From positions 1 through 9,383 of the forward strand of contig DQVN01000054.1 of NCBI GenBank assembly GCA_015661715.1: a DNA stretch of 9,383 bases, written 5' to 3'. Below are positions 7,193 to 9,383 of this stretch, in pieces (the stretch's first letter is position 1; every line of letters starts with the position of its first letter). The notes under the pieces were generated by a model, which was not told where the DNA came from, made no database searches, and saw only the letters and a list, made by a program, of their open reading frames with translations. Both the position numbers and the translations under genes were made by a program. The stretch comes from Sulfurivirga caldicuralii (GTDB lineage Bacteria > Pseudomonadota > Gammaproteobacteria > Thiomicrospirales > Thiomicrospiraceae).

Positions 7193-8143
7193 TTAGTTGA
7201 GTCCTAACCGTGCGCGCGCCTGCCGCGCATCCTCTTCGATCTGGGCCGTCAGCGCCGCCAAGGTATCAAACCGGCGCTCAGGGCGAATGAAATCGGTTAA
7301 TTTTACCGTGATATGGGCGCCATAAACCATCTTCGCCCAATCAAAAACATGTACCTCCACACTGGGACGCAGCCCATCTACCGTTGGGCGCACACCCACA
7401 TTGGCCACTGCCGGCAGATTCCATTCCCCCGTTTCTTCAATATCCACCCGCACGGCGAACACACCCTGCACCGGCAACCGTGGCCGCTTAGGATTGATAT
7501 TGAGCGTAGGAAAGCCCAGTTTCCGCCCCCTTTTCTGCCCATGGATCACCCGCCCTGTAAACGCGAAGGGCCGTCCCAACAATTGCTCGGCCAGCGGTAA
7601 GTCCGCCGCCGCCAGCGCCTGACGAATCCGCGTGGAGCTGACCCGCTCGCCCGCCCATACAAAGGTGGGCTGATGGGTCACGGCAAAGCCCAACTGTCGG
7701 CCCATACGCTGCAACAGGGTAAAATCTCCTTTGCGGCCGGCGCCAAAACGAAAATCATCGCCCACGGAAACAAAACGGGTATGGAGCTGCTGGTGCAGAA
7801 TCTCCCGCACAAAAGCATCCGCAGACAAAGCGGCGAAGGCTGCATCAAAGCGCACCATCAACACATAATCCACGCCACAGGGCCGCAAAGCAAGAAGCTT
7901 TTCCCGCAAGTTCATCAGACGCACAGGCGCCTGCTGCGGTGCAAAAAACTCTACCGGATGCGGCTCGAATAGCATGACCACACTGGGCAACCCCAAGCGG
8001 GTGCGCGCATCATTCAAAGCGGCAAGCACCCGCTGATGACCGCGGTGTACGCCATCAAAATTGCCAATGGTGAGCACACACCCCTGCGCTAAAGGCGCAC
8101 AGGCGGAATGCGCCAGATTATGCAGACCGCGAATCAGATGCAC
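7193..8143 (-). CDS. ribF: Bifunctional riboflavin kinase / FMN adenylyltransferase
   Basis: A 316-residue cytosolic enzyme (E. coli RibF: 313) that phosphorylates riboflavin to FMN and then adenylates FMN to FAD. The N-terminal nucleotidyltransferase domain (about 1-185) shows the nucleotide-binding [10 protein letters not shown] (27-36), [11 protein letters not shown] (57-67) and VSSTRIR (168-174). The C-terminal kinase domain (about 186-305) shows [20 protein letters not shown] (197-216), NVGVRPTV and the likely catalytic E263 in SVEVHVFD. The start is GTG at 8143, supported by GAGGG (8150-8154) 6 nt upstream; this overlaps the end of murJ by 26 bp and suggests translational coupling. It sits between murJ and ileS, as in many proteobacteria, and supplies FAD of the kind needed by the downstream thiO product. 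No FMN riboswitch is possible in the overlapping upstream region. Identification is secure. Confidence 0.97.
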   Translation of the reverse strand: MHLIRGLHNLAHSACAPLAQGCVLTIGNFDGVHRGHQRVLAALNDARTRLGLPSVVMLFEPHPVEFFAPQQAPVRLMNLREKLLALRPCGVDYVLMVRFDAAFAALSADAFVREILHQQLHTRFVSVGDDFRFGAGRKGDFTLLQRMGRQLGFAVTHQPTFVWAGERVSSTRIRQALAAADLPLAEQLLGRPFAFTGRVIHGQKRGRKLGFPTLNINPKRPRLPVQGVFAVRVDIEETGEWNLPAVANVGVRPTVDGLRPSVEVHVFDWAKMVYGAHITVKLTDFIRPERRFDTLAALTAQIEEDARQARARLGLN

Positions 8144-9383
8144 CGTTCACCCTCGCCTTGAGTTGTGCCGGGCGCCAGCCCAGAAGATAGAGCGCCCCGC
8201 CATAGACCAGCGCGCCACTACCGATCAACGCTGCCAGCGCCATCACTCGCTCCAATACCCCGGCATTCAACCACCATGCCAACGCCGGCGTCCACCACCA
8301 CAGCCACCCGCCCATCACCATAAGCGCCACAACGCCCTGAATAAACAATCGCTGCCAGCCCGCCATGGGCCCATAGTGCCCTGCACGGCGCAGCGCGCGA
8401 TAGAGCAAAGCGGCATTCACCAGCGCCGATAGACTGGTGGCCAATGCCAACCCGGCATGGGCCAGCGGCCAGATCAACAACAAATTCAACACCGTATTGA
8501 CCACCAGCGCCACCACCGCAATACGCACCGGCGTTTGCATATCTTTCAGGGCGTAGAAGGCCGGGGCCAGCACCTTCACCAACATAAAGCCCACCAGCCC
8601 CAAACTATAGGCCATCAGGGCCCGGGCCGACTGATGCACATCCCCATCGCTGAAGGCACCATAGTGAAACAGGGTGGTCAGCAGCGGTGCCGCCAACAGC
8701 GCCAGTCCCATCATAGCGGGCATCCCCACCAGCCAGATCAGCCGCAGCGCCAGATCCACATCCGCCTGAAACCCCACCCAGTCCGCCCGGGCCGCTTTCT
8801 TACTCAGACCCGGCAGCGCCACCGTGGCCAGCGCAATGCCAAACACACCTAAAGGAAACTCCATTAACCGGTCTGCATAATACAGCCATGACACCGACCC
8901 CGTCACCAGAAAAGAGGCCAGAATGGTATCGATCAATAGGTTGATCTGGGCCACAGAGACGCCAAACAGGGCTGGCAGCATCAGTTTTTTAACCTCATCC
9001 ACGCCAGGATCCGCAATCGGCCGCGGTCGCGGCAACAGCCCCAAACGCCACAAAAAGGGTAGATGAAACGCAAGCTGCAGCACCCCAGCCAACAACACCC
9101 CCCAACCCAGCGCCAGCACAGAAGGTTGAAAATAGCCCGACAGCACCACCGCAGCAAAAATCAACGCCCCATTGAGCAGCACCGGCGTAAAGGCGGGAAC
9201 AGCAAAATGCCCATAGGTATTGAGCAGGGCGGATGAGAGGGCCACCAGAGAGATCAGGAGCAAATAGGGAAAGGTCAACTGCAGCAACTGAGCCGTCAAC
9301 GCGAACTTCTCCGGCTCAGCATGAAAACCCGGCGCAAACACCCAGACCACGGCCGTAGAAAACACGGCGCCAATGGCCACCAC
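8118..9383 (-). CDS. murJ: Lipid II flippase MurJ (MviN), N-terminal part beyond the window
   Basis: MurJ is a polytopic MOP-superfamily inner-membrane protein that flips lipid II to the periplasm for peptidoglycan synthesis. The 421 residues visible cover most of the protein; by comparison with E. coli MurJ (511 residues) about 90-95 N-terminal residues lie outside the window, including the first membrane helices and their conserved arginines. The GTG at 9383 is an internal valine codon at the edge, not a start. Matching blocks include KFALTAQLLQLTFPYLLLIS, a LGVSVAQI-like GVSVAQINLLIDT, the highly conserved SWLYYADRLMEFPLGVFG with its essential Arg, and VKVLAPAFYALKDMQTPV. About ten or more hydrophobic helices can be followed to a short basic/polar tail. 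The stop (TAA, 8118-8120) lies inside ribF. It is the first visible gene of the murJ-ribF-ileS-lspA-thiO run, and any promoter lies beyond the edge. Confidence 0.97.
   Translation of the reverse strand: MVAIGAVFSTAVVWVFAPGFHAEPEKFALTAQLLQLTFPYLLLISLVALSSALLNTYGHFAVPAFTPVLLNGALIFAAVVLSGYFQPSVLALGWGVLLAGVLQLAFHLPFLWRLGLLPRPRPIADPGVDEVKKLMLPALFGVSVAQINLLIDTILASFLVTGSVSWLYYADRLMEFPLGVFGIALATVALPGLSKKAARADWVGFQADVDLALRLIWLVGMPAMMGLALLAAPLLTTLFHYGAFSDGDVHQSARALMAYSLGLVGFMLVKVLAPAFYALKDMQTPVRIAVVALVVNTVLNLLLIWPLAHAGLALATSLSALVNAALLYRALRRAGHYGPMAGWQRLFIQGVVALMVMGGWLWWWTPALAWWLNAGVLERVMALAALIGSGALVYGGALYLLGWRPAQLKARVNGASDSRSA
8150..8154 (-). promoter_or_regulatory. Ribosome binding site supporting the GTG start of ribF
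   Basis: GAGGG on the minus strand inside the murJ 3' end, 6 nt before the GTG at 8143. It supports the start that overlaps murJ by 26 bp. Confidence 0.7.

Noticed and set aside
5470..7200. A 576-codon plus-strand open frame antisense to ileS
   Set aside because: It lies exactly opposite the conserved ileS frame, is rich in His, Gln, Pro and Arg, matches no family I recognise and has no ribosome binding site I can see. Long antisense frames are expected opposite GC-biased genes.
8457..8852. A Gln/His-rich plus-strand open frame opposite murJ
   Set aside because: The Gln/His-rich composition is what leucine-, valine- and alanine-rich membrane helices look like when read in reverse complement; murJ fully explains the sequence.
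2812..9383. Possible internal promoters, terminators or riboswitches (T-box for ileS, FMN for ribF, TPP for thiO)
   Set aside because: Gaps between genes are 10 bp or less or are overlaps, leaving no room for leaders, and I saw no hairpin plus T-run.
1..9383. CRISPR array, insertion sequence, defence or toxin-antitoxin system
   Set aside because: No regularly spaced repeats, transposase motifs, terminal inverted repeats or accessory gene cassettes were seen. Essentially all sequence belongs to eight recognisable genes.

Overview
The window comes from a fairly GC-rich bacterial chromosome, most likely a member of the Pseudomonadota. The evidence is the gene order murJ-ribF-ileS-lspA, a classic proteobacterial cluster, and ParC, IleS, LspA, RibF and MurJ proteins that read as close relatives of the Escherichia coli versions. 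I cannot place it more precisely: it could be a gammaproteobacterium or a deeper proteobacterial branch. I see no mobile elements, phage genes, CRISPR arrays, tRNA or rRNA genes.

Reading the minus strand from right to left, the first block (9383 down to 2812) is one tightly packed operon-like run: murJ (lipid II flippase, 5' end outside the window), ribF (flavin kinase/FAD synthetase), ileS (isoleucyl-tRNA synthetase), lspA (lipoprotein signal peptidase) and thiO (glycine oxidase-like flavoenzyme). Junctions are overlaps of 26 bp (murJ/ribF), 38 bp or less (ileS/lspA) and 4 bp (lspA/thiO, GTGA), plus one 10 bp gap (ribF/ileS). No promoter or terminator is visible inside it. The genes serve envelope assembly (MurJ, LspA), flavin cofactor supply (RibF), translation (IleS) and an FAD-using thiamin-pathway enzyme (ThiO) that would consume RibF's product.

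The middle (2353-2811) holds one plus-strand gene for a small PilZ-like protein. It runs convergently into the end of thiO with only 40 bp between them, and divergently from the last block with 47 bp between start codons. That short divergent region contains a perfect TATAAT on the minus strand and a perfect 12-bp palindrome.

The last block (2352 down to 1) is a two-gene minus-strand unit: a small heavy-metal-associated (HMA) domain protein, then parC (topoisomerase IV subunit A, 3' end outside the window) 9 bp later, with the parC ribosome binding site overlapping the HMA stop codon.

The window is mainly housekeeping and I did not find a convincing new system. The points most worth a second look are the HMA-parC coupling, the palindrome in the divergent promoter region, a PilZ protein whose c-di-GMP motifs look eroded, and an alanine at the main quinolone-contact position of ParC.
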